From Sphingopyxis sp. (GTDB lineage: Bacteria > Pseudomonadota > Alphaproteobacteria > Sphingomonadales > Sphingomonadaceae), in NCBI GenBank assembly GCA_016463225.1, contig JAEMRT010000026.1, forward strand, positions 1 to 55,767: 55,767 bases of DNA, in the 5' to 3' direction. The notes under the pieces were generated by a model, which did not search any database, was not told where the DNA came from, and was given only the letters and a program-made list of their open reading frames with translations. This document shows positions 8,692 through 16,926 of the stretch, piece by piece (position 1 is the first letter of the stretch; each line of letters starts with the position of its first letter). The translations under genes and the position numbers were made by a program.

Positions 8692-9416
8692 TAAGCGAAA
8701 TCGCCTCGCGCCAGACTCTCGGCGGCGTCGAGTACCTTTTCGGCCTGACCGCGCAGCAGGGCATCCTTCGCCGTTGCGCCATTCAGCACGTCATGCCGCT
8801 GTGTGAGGAAGCGGTAGACGCCCCATGGGCTCGGGCCGAGCAGTTCGAACAGCCGCGGCAGAACTTCGATGGCATTGCCGTCGTCGTCGACCTGCCAGTC
8901 AGGGAAACGAAACCCGCGCTTGGCGGCATCGAGGCCGAGCAATTCATGGCGCTGCCGGCGCGCGTTCACCGTTACACGCGAGACGCCGAGACGCTCGGCC
9001 ATCGCGTCCGCGGACAACATGTCGTCACCGCTGAGGATGTCGGCCGCGCGAATGCGGCCGCGTTCACGGGCGCGGGCAAAGGCCTGCTCGCGTTCCTCTT
9101 CGTCGGAAAGGGGATTAGTCGCCACATCCATTTGCGGTAGAGGCGTGATCTCGGGGTTGCCCTCGCGATCGATCACCACGGCGAAGCCGCCGGAGCGGCC
9201 GCTTTTCCTAGAGCTGGCGATCCCCTTGCCGAGCGTTTCCACAATGGCTTTGACGGCCGCTTCCATCGGGGAAAGGGTCTTGAGCATTTCGGGGGTGATC
9301 GCGACGGCAAGATTCCCAGCCTTCGACCGCGCCGCCTGCTTGCCCAGGACAAGCAGTCCGGTGCCTGGCGCACGTTGCGCCTTCGCGCGAGAGGGTATGG
9401 GCTTGATGTTCCCCAT
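8691..9416 (-). CDS. Antitoxin with HTH and MbcA/ParS/Xre-like C-terminus, partner of RES toxin
   Basis: This 241-residue protein is encoded directly upstream of the RES toxin. The start is ATG 9416 (MGNIKPI) because an AGGAG lies 8 bases upstream; the frame runs back to a TTG at 9524 without a better site. An HTH (LSADAMAERLGVSRVTV) lies at about residues 128-145. The C-terminal 75 residues (dyad-rich, ending in VLDAAESLARG) resemble the antitoxin-type region that docks RES toxins. Typical Xre antitoxins are about 140-160 residues. The extra roughly 115-residue N-terminus is basic then acidic and not recognised. It probably autoregulates the pair, but no operator was identified. Confidence 0.72.
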   Translation of the reverse strand: MGNIKPIPSRAKAQRAPGTGLLVLGKQAARSKAGNLAVAITPEMLKTLSPMEAAVKAIVETLGKGIASSRKSGRSGGFAVVIDREGNPEITPLPQMDVATNPLSDEEEREQAFARARERGRIRAADILSGDDMLSADAMAERLGVSRVTVNARRQRHELLGLDAAKRGFRFPDWQVDDDGNAIEVLPRLFELLGPSPWGVYRFLTQRHDVLNGATAKDALLRGQAEKVLDAAESLARGDFA

Positions 9417-9536
9417 GTCAGAGACTCCTATCGACCCAACATGGCGATTGATTGTAAGTACGTCAATCCCGTAAAGTTCGTAAAGGGTCGCTTTTCCGAT
9501 TGGCCGCGAGGTCATGGAGAACAATATTGTCGGGCC

Positions 9537-10205
9537 TCAGGGAAGCGCGGTGAAGACATGAGCCAGTGCGAGTGGCGATGGTCCTGCGCCTCGGTTATGC
9601 GCGGTGTCAAACAGGGCAATTCCCCCAGCGAGGCTCGAAGGCTGAATGTATGGATTCGAAGGAGTGGCGCACGATAGCTGCGTTGCCCTTTTTGCGACCA
9701 GCTTCATTACCTTCTCACCATCGGTATGCCCAGGGCGACGCAGAAAGGCCCACATCGCGGCCTCGCCTGACTGGGGCGCATAGATGGCGGCGATGAACTT
9801 GCGCAGTCCGTCGCGCCAATAACGCGTGCGCAGCTGCGAAGTCCCGTCCAGCAATTTGAACTCGATCGTGAACCGGGGGAAGCCGGACAGCAGCCATTCA
9901 AGGTCGGTACGTGAAACACATATCGGCTTGAAGGTCGCAGCGTCGAGTTCAAAGCGCTCATGCTCAGCAATGAAATCGCCGTCAAACGGCTGTTGTCCAG
10001 CGAGCGCTGCGCTGCTTAGTCGCGCTTGGAGTGCTTTGGTTAGCTCCGTTTCCTTCCAATCCTGCAGGGATATTCCATTGGCTGCACAATGCGCGGCGAA
10101 GGCCTGCCATTGTGAATGTACATAATCCAAGATGATAGCTGCGGGTACACGACGGACCACAGCGGTCCAAGGAGATCCCACACCTGCATCGGCCGATACG
10201 ATCAC
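9537..10205 (-). CDS. Unrecognised protein encoded with an N6-adenine methyltransferase (possible nuclease partner)
   Basis: I do not recognise this 222-residue protein. Its GTG start overlaps the methyltransferase stop (GTGA), so it is translationally coupled to the methyltransferase and is probably a functional partner. A stretch around residues 100-135 contains a Leu/Phe-rich strand ending in FTIEFK after an upstream acidic DLEW. This superficially resembles a PD-(D/E)xK nuclease core, but the match is weak. The C-terminal part is rich in Ala, Pro and Gly. A restriction endonuclease or a specificity/accessory subunit are the obvious alternatives. It is the last gene of the merR-methylase operon. 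Confidence 0.6.
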   Translation of the reverse strand: MIVSADAGVGSPWTAVVRRVPAAIILDYVHSQWQAFAAHCAANGISLQDWKETELTKALQARLSSAALAGQQPFDGDFIAEHERFELDAATFKPICVSRTDLEWLLSGFPRFTIEFKLLDGTSQLRTRYWRDGLRKFIAAIYAPQSGEAAMWAFLRRPGHTDGEKVMKLVAKRATQLSCATPSNPYIQPSSLAGGIALFDTAHNRGAGPSPLALAHVFTALP

Positions 10206-13200
10206 GCGGACGGCTGACGAAGTCTATCGGCCCGTCCGTCCGAATCTGCCGTTGCGGAATAGTCGATAGCCTCGATTAGCTGCAACTCCACCGCGATCTT
10301 GGCAGCGTCAGCGCTCGCCGAGCGCTCGAGCCAGTATCGCATGATCAAAGGCTTGATGATCAAGATGCGTGTACCGTCGAGAACGGTAAGATTTGGAATT
10401 CGGAAAAGGCTCCCATCGGTGCGTCCGGAGACGCGGACCAAGGCATCGCTGATTTCCTGCAAAACCATGTCATCTGCGATTCGGGCAACCGGGGCGTCGG
10501 CCTCTGATTCAACGATTTCCAGCACGGCTGCGCCTAGTGGCGCGCGTTTCGCGGTCCATGTCGTCGCCCTGATTTGACCCATGCCACCGGTTGAATCGCG
10601 CCAGCGGCGCATCTCGTGCGCAAGCCGATTGGCGTAACGTTCCAGCGCTTGCGGCCCGGGCTGCGCACGAAGCGGTTTGACCATCGACTTGTAGCCCAAG
10701 CCTGCTGGCTGGATCGAAGGACCAATGATGCCGGCCAATTCGCGTACAACTGCCCGCGCCTCGTCCGAAATACCGAAATAATCGAACACGAGCTCGTCAA
10801 GCGCCGGTCGAAGCGCTTCGTAGCGATTTGCAGATAGGAAGGGTTCCGCAGTCTCAATCGATAGCAGAAGCGCGTCAATTTCACGAAGTACTCGCCAACC
10901 CCTATCGGGTTCCGGATGGCGGTCAATCGGCCAGAAGGGCCAGTCAGCAAGTTCACTCTTGTGCAGCTTAGCGCGCTCGGCGGATACCGATGCGCTTAGC
11001 AGAATGGACAGCCAGCTTCCCAATGTGGATCGCATGTAACACGTGATAAATCGCCCAGTCAGGCGACCAACCTCATCGTCCGGTGCGGCTAGCACGCCCA
11101 GCGAATGCTGGAATGTGAACGCGGCATCAGCATAGACCGCATTGATGCCCTTGGCCGGATTGGTCCCATCAGGCCAGAGGACGCGTGGGCCCGAGAACAG
11201 GCGCTCTTCCTCCGGTACGCGTGCGATAGCGTCGAAGGGAAATGGCCGGAGCACCCGACCGTCTATGACGGGAAGGTCGCGCGCAAGCTGCTTTGCGTCG
11301 AGGAATAATTTGTCACGGAAGTTGGCGGGTGCAGGGACCGACCACGTCTCGGGCGGACGTCGGCGGTCTTCATCGACCAAATGAAATCCTTTGCCCGCGA
11401 TCCAGCCATGATCGCGAAGGAGATCGCCAATCTTTCCGTGCGCCCAAAGCTTTTGCAGTAGTTGGTAATCTTGGGCGTCACCCCAATAACGCAGCGCTAG
11501 CTGCGGCACAGTGTCGAGTAGTGCAGTTGCTGGCAGAGTGGAGGTGTCGGCATCGTGGAGGCTCAGCCGACCGAAGGCCAGCGCGATATCTGCTTTTGGC
11601 GTTTGATAGGCGAATTGCTCGCCGATCAACGCCGACACAGGTTCGGCTGGTGCGCGCGCCTCACACAATAGGACGACGAACGGGTGCCTGGCATCTGCAA
11701 AAAGCAGGTAGCGCATGTCCGCGAAGTTGACGATGCGCTCGACCCGGAAACGCCGCAACAGGTCTCCTCTGAACTCGCGGCGGGTACGTTCGGTGGACAG
11801 GAAAAGGTTGATCGGCAGGATCAGTGCCGCTCGACCGCCCTCGGTCAGGCAGCCAGAGGCAGCAAGCGTAAACGCCGCTGCGATCTCGCGGCTGGGAACA
11901 TGAGGCTTTTGCTTGCCTTGACGCTCTACCCAGCTTGCTACGGAGCCGATAGCAGGATCGCCTTCGCGCAGCTTGCGCCATGGTGGATTGCTAAGGAAAA
12001 TCGTGAAGCGCGCATGATTGGCGCGCTCGCTTTCAGGCGAAAAAAAATCGCCCTCAACGGCTCCGCGACGAATGTTCTTAGCAAGGCTTGGAAGTTTATG
12101 CCCACCAGCCCTGAGAACGGCGAGATCACGCGGCGCGAGATCGGAGAGCAATGCCAGGTAGAGGCTGAATGAAGTGAGCCTGCACGCATCTTCGTCGATG
12201 TCGGCACCGAAGATCTGGTCGCGCAGCATGTCGCAGCGTGCCCGGAAACCATGGGCTCCTTCTCCGAGACCGGTCCGTTCGGCATCCGCCTGGCGGGTTC
12301 GGATCAGGTGCCTGAAGGCGGCCGTCAGCAACATTCCGGAACCACAGGCACCGTCGAAGATGCGCTGTCCGACAGGATCTCGGCCCTCGAACGCCATATC
12401 CACGACCGCATCGGCCAGCAGCCTTGGTGTGTAATAGGCTCCCTGTTTGCGCTTGGATCGTGCGCTCGGGGTGTGACGTGGATCAAGCACCCGCACAAGG
12501 TCCGCGTCCTCAATCGCGGTGTCGAGGGCATCATCATCCTTCGATGCCAAGAAGGTCTCGTAGATACCGGCGATCAGTTCGATCGGAATTTCGCTAAAAT
12601 CATAGCGCCAAAAGTCCTGCTGGCCCGAACGCATGACCGTGCGCCCCAAGAATCGGTGCAACAATTCGAAGATATCGGAAGGCAGGTCCGACCAAAGCGA
12701 GTCGCCGGCTGCCATGGGCTTCAGGAAGTCTCCGTTGAAGTCCTTCTGAAGCTGCGCGAAGAGCCGGTCCAGGCCGGTGACGTCCTGCCCGCCGAGAAGG
12801 TCATAAAGCCAGCCGACGCGGCGCTTGGCGCGATACTCGTCACTGACAATCCGACGGTCTTCGAGATAGCTTACGAAGATCACACGCGCGATGAGCTCGC
12901 GCGCGAGTCCAGACGAGATCAGCCGGCCGGAGCGCATCGATCCGACCAGGTGCTGGATGCTCTCAAGCAGTGTCTTGTCGACGCGGCGTTCGGGATCGAA
13001 CCATGCCTCACGACCTTTGAGAACGCGGCCGCCGAGGATACCGCTCAGGGACCATGTTTCGAGCGCGCCCGGATTAGCGATATCGACAGGCTCAGGCATT
13101 GCCTGCGGATTATCTACCGACCATGCTTCGAAAGAATCGATCCGGGTTACCAGCACAATTCGGGCGAGGTTCTGGTTCCACAGTCGCTCACAAAACCCAC

Positions 13201-13441
13201 GCAACGCTGCATGGTATGCTTCGCCGTCTTCCGGCAATTCGAGCCGGTCTATCAGTGCAATTGTGGGAATGCGGTCAATACAGGCAAATGCGGCCGCTGC
13301 AACGCCACGATCCTGATCAAACATGGCTCGAACTTCGGTGGCGAAGGGTTGATCGGCATCACAGCCATCAGAACGTCGAACGGTGACGCCGGGCACCGCA
13401 TCATACCCCAGTTCTTGAATCCAACGATCGACGGTTTCCAC
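10202..13441 (-). CDS. Large N6-adenine DNA methyltransferase (Eco57I/type IIG-like)
   Basis: This 1079-residue protein has a gamma-class N6-adenine methyltransferase core. The entry motif is GAYYTPRLLADAVVD near residue 334, the SAM-binding motif I FDGACGSG is at 362-369, and the catalytic motif IV NPPW is at 485-488. About 330 residues precede the core and about 500 follow, which could hold nuclease, translocation or target-recognition functions. The length and layout resemble type IIG or Eco57I-like enzymes and methylases of phage-defence systems. The GTG start at 13441 is 8 bp after the MerR-like gene. No HsdS, HsdR, BREX or DISARM partner is present, so it is not one of those systems. 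It may methylate self DNA or act as a bifunctional restriction enzyme. Confidence 0.82.
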   Translation of the reverse strand: METVDRWIQELGYDAVPGVTVRRSDGCDADQPFATEVRAMFDQDRGVAAAAFACIDRIPTIALIDRLELPEDGEAYHAALRGFCERLWNQNLARIVLVTRIDSFEAWSVDNPQAMPEPVDIANPGALETWSLSGILGGRVLKGREAWFDPERRVDKTLLESIQHLVGSMRSGRLISSGLARELIARVIFVSYLEDRRIVSDEYRAKRRVGWLYDLLGGQDVTGLDRLFAQLQKDFNGDFLKPMAAGDSLWSDLPSDIFELLHRFLGRTVMRSGQQDFWRYDFSEIPIELIAGIYETFLASKDDDALDTAIEDADLVRVLDPRHTPSARSKRKQGAYYTPRLLADAVVDMAFEGRDPVGQRIFDGACGSGMLLTAAFRHLIRTRQADAERTGLGEGAHGFRARCDMLRDQIFGADIDEDACRLTSFSLYLALLSDLAPRDLAVLRAGGHKLPSLAKNIRRGAVEGDFFSPESERANHARFTIFLSNPPWRKLREGDPAIGSVASWVERQGKQKPHVPSREIAAAFTLAASGCLTEGGRAALILPINLFLSTERTRREFRGDLLRRFRVERIVNFADMRYLLFADARHPFVVLLCEARAPAEPVSALIGEQFAYQTPKADIALAFGRLSLHDADTSTLPATALLDTVPQLALRYWGDAQDYQLLQKLWAHGKIGDLLRDHGWIAGKGFHLVDEDRRRPPETWSVPAPANFRDKLFLDAKQLARDLPVIDGRVLRPFPFDAIARVPEEERLFSGPRVLWPDGTNPAKGINAVYADAAFTFQHSLGVLAAPDDEVGRLTGRFITCYMRSTLGSWLSILLSASVSAERAKLHKSELADWPFWPIDRHPEPDRGWRVLREIDALLLSIETAEPFLSANRYEALRPALDELVFDYFGISDEARAVVRELAGIIGPSIQPAGLGYKSMVKPLRAQPGPQALERYANRLAHEMRRWRDSTGGMGQIRATTWTAKRAPLGAAVLEIVESEADAPVARIADDMVLQEISDALVRVSGRTDGSLFRIPNLTVLDGTRILIIKPLIMRYWLERSASADAAKIAVELQLIEAIDYSATADSDGRADRLRQPSA

Positions 13442-13449
13442 GCCAGGAC

Positions 13450-13977
13450 CTACCCGAACGACGCGGCGGAACGACTGGCGTCCGCAAACATGAGAGAACG
13501 GTTCGCGATGTCGAAATGCGCTCGCTGTGCCGCCGGAATCAAGTCTCTGACCTCGACCTCAAGCTGGTTAAGGTTAATGACGAAGGCAAAGGCCCGCTGC
13601 CCGGTTCCAGTCATGGTGTCGAGGAAGCCATCGTCGTTGCGCAGGAAAACCTCGTTCCCATCGGCTATCAGCCAATTCAGACGCTCGGAAGGATCTCCTC
13701 TATCCACCCAAGGTGCGTCGCGGCAGAGCGTCTTCACTGCTACCTTGAGTTTGCCCAGTTGTAGCCCTGCCTCTCGCAGGCGCTGAATGAGCCGCGCGAC
13801 TACCAGATCGCGATAAGAATAATAGCGGACCTTACCGCGTCGACCGATCTCCTCTCCATAGCTCGGGCGCAGCAAATCTTCTCGCAGGAGGTAATCGATC
13901 ATCGGCAGGCTAAGGCCGGTGATTTTACTCACGTCGCGAGCTGGAAAGGCGTTCAAAACTTTGCGCGGGATAGGCAT
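13450..13977 (-). CDS. MerR-like HTH regulator heading the methyltransferase operon
   Basis: This 175-residue protein has a MerR-type winged HTH at about residues 10-75 (ARDVSKITGLSLPMIDYL, then RYYSYRDLVVARLIQRLREAGL). The C-terminal 100 residues contain no metal-binding cysteine pattern; they instead have charged helices and a WLIADGNEVF segment. It starts at ATG 13977 with AGGAG 7 bases upstream. Its position as first gene of the operon suggests either an autoregulator that controls methylase dosage or a DNA-recognition subunit of the system. A dyad in its promoter (14002-14021) is a candidate operator. Confidence 0.75.
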   Translation of the reverse strand: MPIPRKVLNAFPARDVSKITGLSLPMIDYLLREDLLRPSYGEEIGRRGKVRYYSYRDLVVARLIQRLREAGLQLGKLKVAVKTLCRDAPWVDRGDPSERLNWLIADGNEVFLRNDDGFLDTMTGTGQRAFAFVINLNQLEVEVRDLIPAAQRAHFDIANRSLMFADASRSAASFG

Positions 13978-14001
13978 GGATTCTCCTGCGTCCGCGATAA
14001 C

Positions 14002-14021
14002 TGAAGTGAATTATGACTTCA
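14002..14021 (-). promoter_or_regulatory. Dyad in the promoter of the merR-methylase operon
   Basis: The half-sites TGAAGT (14002-14007) and ACTTCA (14016-14021) form a perfect 6-bp inverted repeat with an 8-base AT-rich spacer. It lies 25-44 bp upstream of the MerR-like start codon, and on the minus strand a TTGAAG overlaps the distal half-site as a possible -35. MerR proteins bind dyads placed between -35 and -10, so this is a plausible autoregulatory operator. No experiment or conserved alignment supports it here. Confidence 0.4.
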
Positions 14022-14079
14022 ATGCTTATGTCAGTCTGCCGCCTCTCATGATCCAAACAAACCAGCAAATTCCGTGGGA

Positions 14080-14337
14080 TTAGCCAATAGGCACCCAACA
14101 GGGCGGGATACGGATCTTTGCCAGTGCTGCCTCCTCGCTACATATCTCAAAGCAGCGCAGCCGCTCAACCAGATGCCGGGCGATCTCCGCGACTGCGGCA
14201 TAACGCCGCCGCTGATCGCAATCGGCCAAGCCGTCAAGCATGGTTGGAGTGGCCGCTGCAAGTGCAACTTCCAGATGGATTGCCAGAATATCCTCAGCGA
14301 CTCGTATCATCAGAACAGGAGAACAAAAAGGAAACAT
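14080..14337 (-). CDS. Possible small hypothetical protein upstream of traG
   Basis: The stretch between the MerR-like gene and traG (13978-14473, 496 bp) holds no recognised gene. One minus-strand frame encodes about 85 residues that look protein-like (helical, ending with ARHLVERLRCFEICSEEAAL). The frame remains open upstream into traG, and ATG 14337 and ATG 14310 are both possible starts with weak ribosome sites. I recognise no domain. A competing frame at 14046-14267 is less protein-like. Treat this as a tentative gene. Confidence 0.3.
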   Translation of the reverse strand: MFPFCSPVLMIRVAEDILAIHLEVALAAATPTMLDGLADCDQRRRYAAVAEIARHLVERLRCFEICSEEAALAKIRIPPCWVPIG

Positions 14338-14473
14338 CAGGTCAATGGTCGTGGAAAAGATTCGAGTTGCGGAGGCCTGCGGCGAGATACGGCAGAACGA
14401 CGCTACCAACTGACCTCCCATCGGTGCGATTCTTTCCGGGTCAGGACAATCCGTCCTCCCCGGAGCAATATCC

Positions 14474-16501
14474 ATGTCCCCAACCAGGCTGCTGGTCGGC
14501 CAGATCCTCATTGTCTTTGCGATCGTCATCCTCGGCGTCTGGGCATCGACGCAGTGGTGCGCGGCGATGCTCGGGCATCAATCGCAGCTCGGCCCCGCCT
14601 GGTTCAACCTGTTCGGCGAGCCGGTCTACAAGCCTTGGGCGATCTTCCCTTGGTGGTATCACTTCGAGGCCTATGCGCCGGAGATCTTCGACAAGGCGGG
14701 CATGGTCGCGGGCGCGAGCGGCTTTCTCGGTTGCGCCGCAGCCATAGCGGGATCGCTGTGGCGTGCGCGCCAGTCGCGTCATGTCACGACATATGGTTCG
14801 GCGCGTTGGGCAACGCTGCGTGAAATCGATCGCGCAGGCATGCGCAGCGATGTTGGTATCTTCCTTGGACGGCTGGGCGGCACCTATCTGCGGCATGACG
14901 GTCCGGAGCATGTCATGGCATTTGCGCCGACGCGTTCGGGCAAGGGCGTCGGATTGGTCGTGCCGACCCTCCTAAGCTGGACCGGCAGCACCGTCGTCCA
15001 CGATATCAAGGGCGAGAACTGGCAGCTGACCGCCGGCTGGCGCTCGCGATTCTCGCACGCGCTGCTGTTCAATCCGACCGATCCGGCGTCCGCCAAATAT
15101 AATCCGCTGATCGAGGTCCGCCGCGGCGAGCATGAGGTTCGTGACGTCCAGAATATCGCCGACATCCTCGTCGATCCCGAAGGCGCGCTCGAACGCCGCA
15201 ATCATTGGGAAAAGACGAGTCACTCGCTACTCGTCGGCGCGATCCTCCACATTCTCTATGCCGAAGAAGAAAAGACGCTCGCGCGCGTCGCGACCTTCCT
15301 GTCGGACCCGCAGCGTCCGTTCGTCGCGACCTTGAAACGGATGATGTCGACCAATCATCTCGGCACCACGGATAGCCCCCAAGTTCATCCCGTCGTCGCA
15401 TCTGCCGCGCGCGAGGTGCTCAACAAGAGCGAGAATGAGCGCTCGGGCGTGCTGTCGACCGCCATGTCTTTCCTCGGCCTCTATCGCGATCCGACCGTCG
15501 CGCATGTCACCTCGCGCTGCGACTGGCGGATCGCCGATCTCGTCGAAGCCGCGCATCCGATCTCGCTCTATCTTGTCATTCCGCCTTCCGACATCAGCCG
15601 CACCAAGCCCTTGGTGCGTCTCATCCTCAACCAGATCGGCCGCCGGCTGACCGAAAAGCTCGATGCCGAGCGCACCCATGGCCGCAAGCATCAGCTGCTC
15701 ATGATGCTCGACGAGTTTCCGGCATTGGGACGGCTCGACTTCTTCGAGACCAGTCTTGCCTTCATGGCCGGCTACGGCGTGCGCGCGTTCCTGATCGCCC
15801 AGTCGCTCAACCAGATCGAGAAGGCTTACGGCGAGCACAACTCCATTCTCGACAATTGCCACGTGCGCGTCGCGTTCGCGACCAATGACGAGCGCACCGC
15901 GCGCCGCATCTCCGATGCGCTCGGCGTCGCGACCGAACAGCGCGCGATGCGCAACTATGCCGGGCACCGGCTCGCGCCCTGGCTCGCGCACGTCATGGTC
16001 AGCCGGCAGGAGACCGCCCGCCCGTTGCTGACGCAGGGCGAGGTCATGCAGCTGCTACCGGAGGACGAGATCGTGCTCGTTTCGGGCATGGCGCCGATCC
16101 GCGCGAAGAAGCTGCGCTATTATCAAGACCGCAACTTCAAGGACCGGGTCGCGCCGCCGCCGACGCTCGCCGACGGCAGTTACGCCGACCGCCCGAAAGC
16201 GCGCTCGAACGACTGGGGCAGCTTCGCCCGGCTCCCTGACAACCGTCTCCTGACTGGCGACGATAGCGCCAAGCCCGATGACGATGGCGGGCTCCAGCAG
16301 CAGCGCACGCCGGACATGGCCGAAGAGGCGCCGGCCAAGCCGTTGCCGCCCAAGCAGCTCGACCTGCTCGGCCTCGAACAGGACGACACCGATCCCGCCG
16401 CCGACAAGCGCGCGATGGATCGTGCCCGCCCGGTCGACCCGGTCGTCCGCGCCCATGCCATCAACCAGAGTCGCGACAGCGACGCGCTGCCGAGCTTCTG
16501 A
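14474..16501 (+). CDS. traG: TraG/VirD4-family conjugal transfer coupling protein
   Basis: This 675-residue type IV coupling protein links the relaxosome to the Trb secretion channel at the inner membrane. Two N-terminal membrane segments are seen (about residues 8-26 and 75-95). Walker A is APTRSGKG at 151-158 and Walker B is LLMMLDEFPALG around 408-419. The C-terminal 120 residues are variable and Pro/Asp-rich, ending with DALPSF. It is the first gene of a tightly packed plus-strand operon running to 26453. The family length is typical. The ATG at 14474 is followed by a hydrophobic anchor, which supports the start. Confidence 0.93.
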   Translation: MSPTRLLVGQILIVFAIVILGVWASTQWCAAMLGHQSQLGPAWFNLFGEPVYKPWAIFPWWYHFEAYAPEIFDKAGMVAGASGFLGCAAAIAGSLWRARQSRHVTTYGSARWATLREIDRAGMRSDVGIFLGRLGGTYLRHDGPEHVMAFAPTRSGKGVGLVVPTLLSWTGSTVVHDIKGENWQLTAGWRSRFSHALLFNPTDPASAKYNPLIEVRRGEHEVRDVQNIADILVDPEGALERRNHWEKTSHSLLVGAILHILYAEEEKTLARVATFLSDPQRPFVATLKRMMSTNHLGTTDSPQVHPVVASAAREVLNKSENERSGVLSTAMSFLGLYRDPTVAHVTSRCDWRIADLVEAAHPISLYLVIPPSDISRTKPLVRLILNQIGRRLTEKLDAERTHGRKHQLLMMLDEFPALGRLDFFETSLAFMAGYGVRAFLIAQSLNQIEKAYGEHNSILDNCHVRVAFATNDERTARRISDALGVATEQRAMRNYAGHRLAPWLAHVMVSRQETARPLLTQGEVMQLLPEDEIVLVSGMAPIRAKKLRYYQDRNFKDRVAPPPTLADGSYADRPKARSNDWGSFARLPDNRLLTGDDSAKPDDDGGLQQQRTPDMAEEAPAKPLPPKQLDLLGLEQDDTDPAADKRAMDRARPVDPVVRAHAINQSRDSDALPSF

Positions 16502-16503
16502 CG

Positions 16504-16926
16504 ATGCGCAAAAAAGCCGATCTCGTGCGCTATCAGCTCTTCCTCCCTGAGGAACTCAGCCACCGGCTGGAAACGTTGGCGGCGAAGCCCGGTGCGACCA
16601 AATCGGCGATTCTCGTTGACGCGCTGACCGCATGGCTCGGCCGGCAGGCGGCGAGTGAACTCGAAAACCGCTTCAGCCAAAGGCTCGACCGCGTGTCGAT
16701 GGCGCTCGGCCGGATCGAGCGCGACGGCCATATCCTGCTCGAAAGCCTCGCGCTGTTCATCCGCTACGAGCTGATGGTGCAGGCGCCGCTCGCCGAAAGC
16801 GACGAGGCGGCGCGTGCGATCGGGCGCGACCGGTTTAATGCCTTTGTCGGGCGGGTGGGCGAGGCGCTTGCGAGCGGACAGCGGACGTTCGCCGAACCGT
16901 CCGAGGGCCGGAGCAAACGGACATGA
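16504..16926 (+). CDS. CopG-type ribbon-helix-helix protein between traG and trbB
   Basis: This 140-residue protein has an N-terminal ribbon-helix-helix segment (RYQLFLPEELSHRLETLA, then KSAILVDALTAWL, residues 9-45), then a helical domain. CopG-like proteins sit in this position, between traG and trbB, in many Tn4371-like and alphaproteobacterial elements, and probably regulate transfer or assist the relaxosome. The gene starts 2 bp after the traG stop and overlaps trbB by 4 bp. Confidence 0.8.
   Translation: MRKKADLVRYQLFLPEELSHRLETLAAKPGATKSAILVDALTAWLGRQAASELENRFSQRLDRVSMALGRIERDGHILLESLALFIRYELMVQAPLAESDEAARAIGRDRFNAFVGRVGEALASGQRTFAEPSEGRSKRT

Noticed and set aside
12251..13786. 511-residue plus-strand frame over the methylase and MerR genes
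   Set aside because: Antisense shadow of two clear genes; the opposite strand carries motifs I and IV of a methyltransferase.
9537..13977. Methylase operon as BREX, DISARM or type I restriction
   Set aside because: No PglZ, BrxC, DrmA/B, HsdS or HsdR gene is present in the window.
14046..14267. 73-residue minus-strand frame upstream of traG
   Set aside because: Poorer composition and no ribosome site; it overlaps a more protein-like frame listed at low confidence.
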